NCBI GenBank assembly: GCA_020844525.1
Contig: JAJGAH010000015.1
Span: 1 to 13,523 of the forward strand
Source: Eubacterium sp.
GTDB taxonomy: Bacteria > Bacillota > Clostridia > Lachnospirales > Lachnospiraceae
DNA: 13,523 bases
Direction: 5' to 3'
Shown: positions 12,880 through 13,523 of the stretch, one piece after another
Layout of the letters: every line of letters begins with the position of its first letter
How positions within the stretch are numbered: the stretch's first letter is position 1
Program-made: the position numbers and the translations under genes
The notes under the pieces: model-generated
Told to the model about the DNA's origin: nothing
The model's input: only the letters and a program-made list of their open reading frames with translations
The model's database searches: none

Positions 12880-13491
12880 ATGCAGACTATTATTTTTGCA
12901 ACAGGTAATCAGAATAAAATGATTGAAATCCGGGAGATCCTGGGCAGTCTTCCGGTGAAAGTGCTGTCCATGGCTGAAGCAGGAATTCACGCAGATGCGG
13001 AAGAAAATGGCAAGACCTTTGCGGAGAATGCGCTGATCAAGGCAAGAGCCGTTGCGGATGTGCTGACGGGTCCCTTTGCAGATGCCATTGTCATGGCGGA
13101 TGATTCCGGTCTGGAGGTTGATGCCATGGATAAAATGCCCGGGGTGTATTCTGCCAGATGGATGGGACATGACACGTCCTACCACATCAAAAATGCCAAA
13201 ATTATTGAAAATCTGAAGGATATTCCACCGGAGCGAAGAACAGCGCGATTTGTATGCGCAATTGCAGCAATTCTTCCGGGAGGGAAAATTCTGCAGACAG
13301 AGGGCACGATCGAAGGGAAAATCGGGTATGAGGAGCGGGGCGCAAATGGGTTTGGATATGACCCTATATTCATGCTTCCCGATATGAGCTGCAGTACTGC
13401 AGAGCTTGCACCAGAGGAGAAAAACAGGATCAGCCACCGCGGCAAGGCACTTCGCGCCATGGAACAGCTTCTTCAGCAGGAACTCGGATAA
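12880..13491 (+). CDS. rdgB: XTP/dITP diphosphatase (non-canonical purine NTP pyrophosphatase)
   Basis: This Ham1/RdgB family enzyme hydrolyses dITP, XTP and similar damaged purine nucleotides to monophosphates, keeping them out of DNA and RNA. The 203-residue protein is of typical length. Landmarks are the N-terminal IIFATGNQNKMIEI (TGNxxK at 8-13), VMADDSGLEVDAM with the catalytic Asp pair (74-75), MPGVYSARW, GANGFGYDPIF for base recognition and the C-terminal ISHRGKALRAM. GGAAGG lies about ten bases before the ATG and overlaps the previous stop, so translation is probably coupled to the methyltransferase gene. The remaining 32 bases of the window hold no feature. Confidence 0.95.
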   Translation: MQTIIFATGNQNKMIEIREILGSLPVKVLSMAEAGIHADAEENGKTFAENALIKARAVADVLTGPFADAIVMADDSGLEVDAMDKMPGVYSARWMGHDTSYHIKNAKIIENLKDIPPERRTARFVCAIAAILPGGKILQTEGTIEGKIGYEERGANGFGYDPIFMLPDMSCSTAELAPEEKNRISHRGKALRAMEQLLQQELG

Positions 13492-13523
13492 GGCAGCGAA
13501 AAAAATGATTTTCCGACTGCGAT

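Noticed and set aside
12820..13437. Minus-strand open frame (205 codons) opposite rdgB
   Set aside because: Covers the conserved rdgB motifs on the other strand; shadow frame.
1..13523. CRISPR array, tRNA or rRNA genes
   Set aside because: No regularly spaced repeats of 24-40 bases, no cloverleaf-like stretch with a T-arm motif and no rRNA-like sequence were seen on either strand.

Overview
The window looks like a low-to-mid GC Firmicute of class Clostridia, most likely a Lachnospiraceae gut bacterium. This rests on protein style, strong AGGAGG-type ribosome binding sites, the ddl-murF-THUMP methyltransferase-rdgB gene order, and a YkuD L,D-transpeptidase with a single N-terminal membrane anchor. 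The genus cannot be told from the sequence alone.

The window has two halves. Bases 1 to about 4600 are accessory DNA. A decayed two-gene transposon on the minus strand (a Cys-motif DUF6431-like protein plus a DDE transposase) occupies about 483-1930. The transposase is cut off before its third catalytic acid, exactly where a large palindrome and repeated TTATGTAAAGAA motifs begin. To its right lies a gene-poor, AT-rich stretch of very small genes. A cassette (helical-protein remnant, then extended -10 promoter, very strong Shine-Dalgarno site and a small two-helix membrane protein) occurs twice, at about 2100-2560 and 3419-3843. Between the copies sit a promoter with an operator-like palindrome, a micro-ORF interrupted by one stop, a 51-residue membrane peptide and a ribbon-helix-helix-like protein that overlaps it, closed by a clean terminator. 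Both cassette remnants carry a nonsense codon, at different places. The accessory block ends with a minus-strand serine-recombinase-like protein that lacks the catalytic serine motif.

Bases from about 4640 to the end are core chromosome, all on the plus strand and densely packed: a COG2509-type FAD oxidoreductase, a COG1092-type SAM methyltransferase, an L,D-transpeptidase, D-Ala-D-Ala ligase (ddl), murF, a THUMP-domain rRNA methyltransferase (RlmL/YpsC-like) and the house-cleaning pyrophosphatase rdgB. ddl and murF act in sequence: ddl makes D-Ala-D-Ala and murF joins it to the UDP-MurNAc-tripeptide. The L,D-transpeptidase just upstream makes cross-links that do not need the terminal D-Ala, so three consecutive genes supply or modify the peptidoglycan stem. 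The methyltransferase and rdgB serve ribosome and nucleotide-pool maintenance and form a second transcription unit behind a strong hairpin.

No tRNA, rRNA or CRISPR array was seen. The most unusual material is the small-gene region (about 1930-3900) and the palindromic end of the truncated transposon. Neither is a proven new system.
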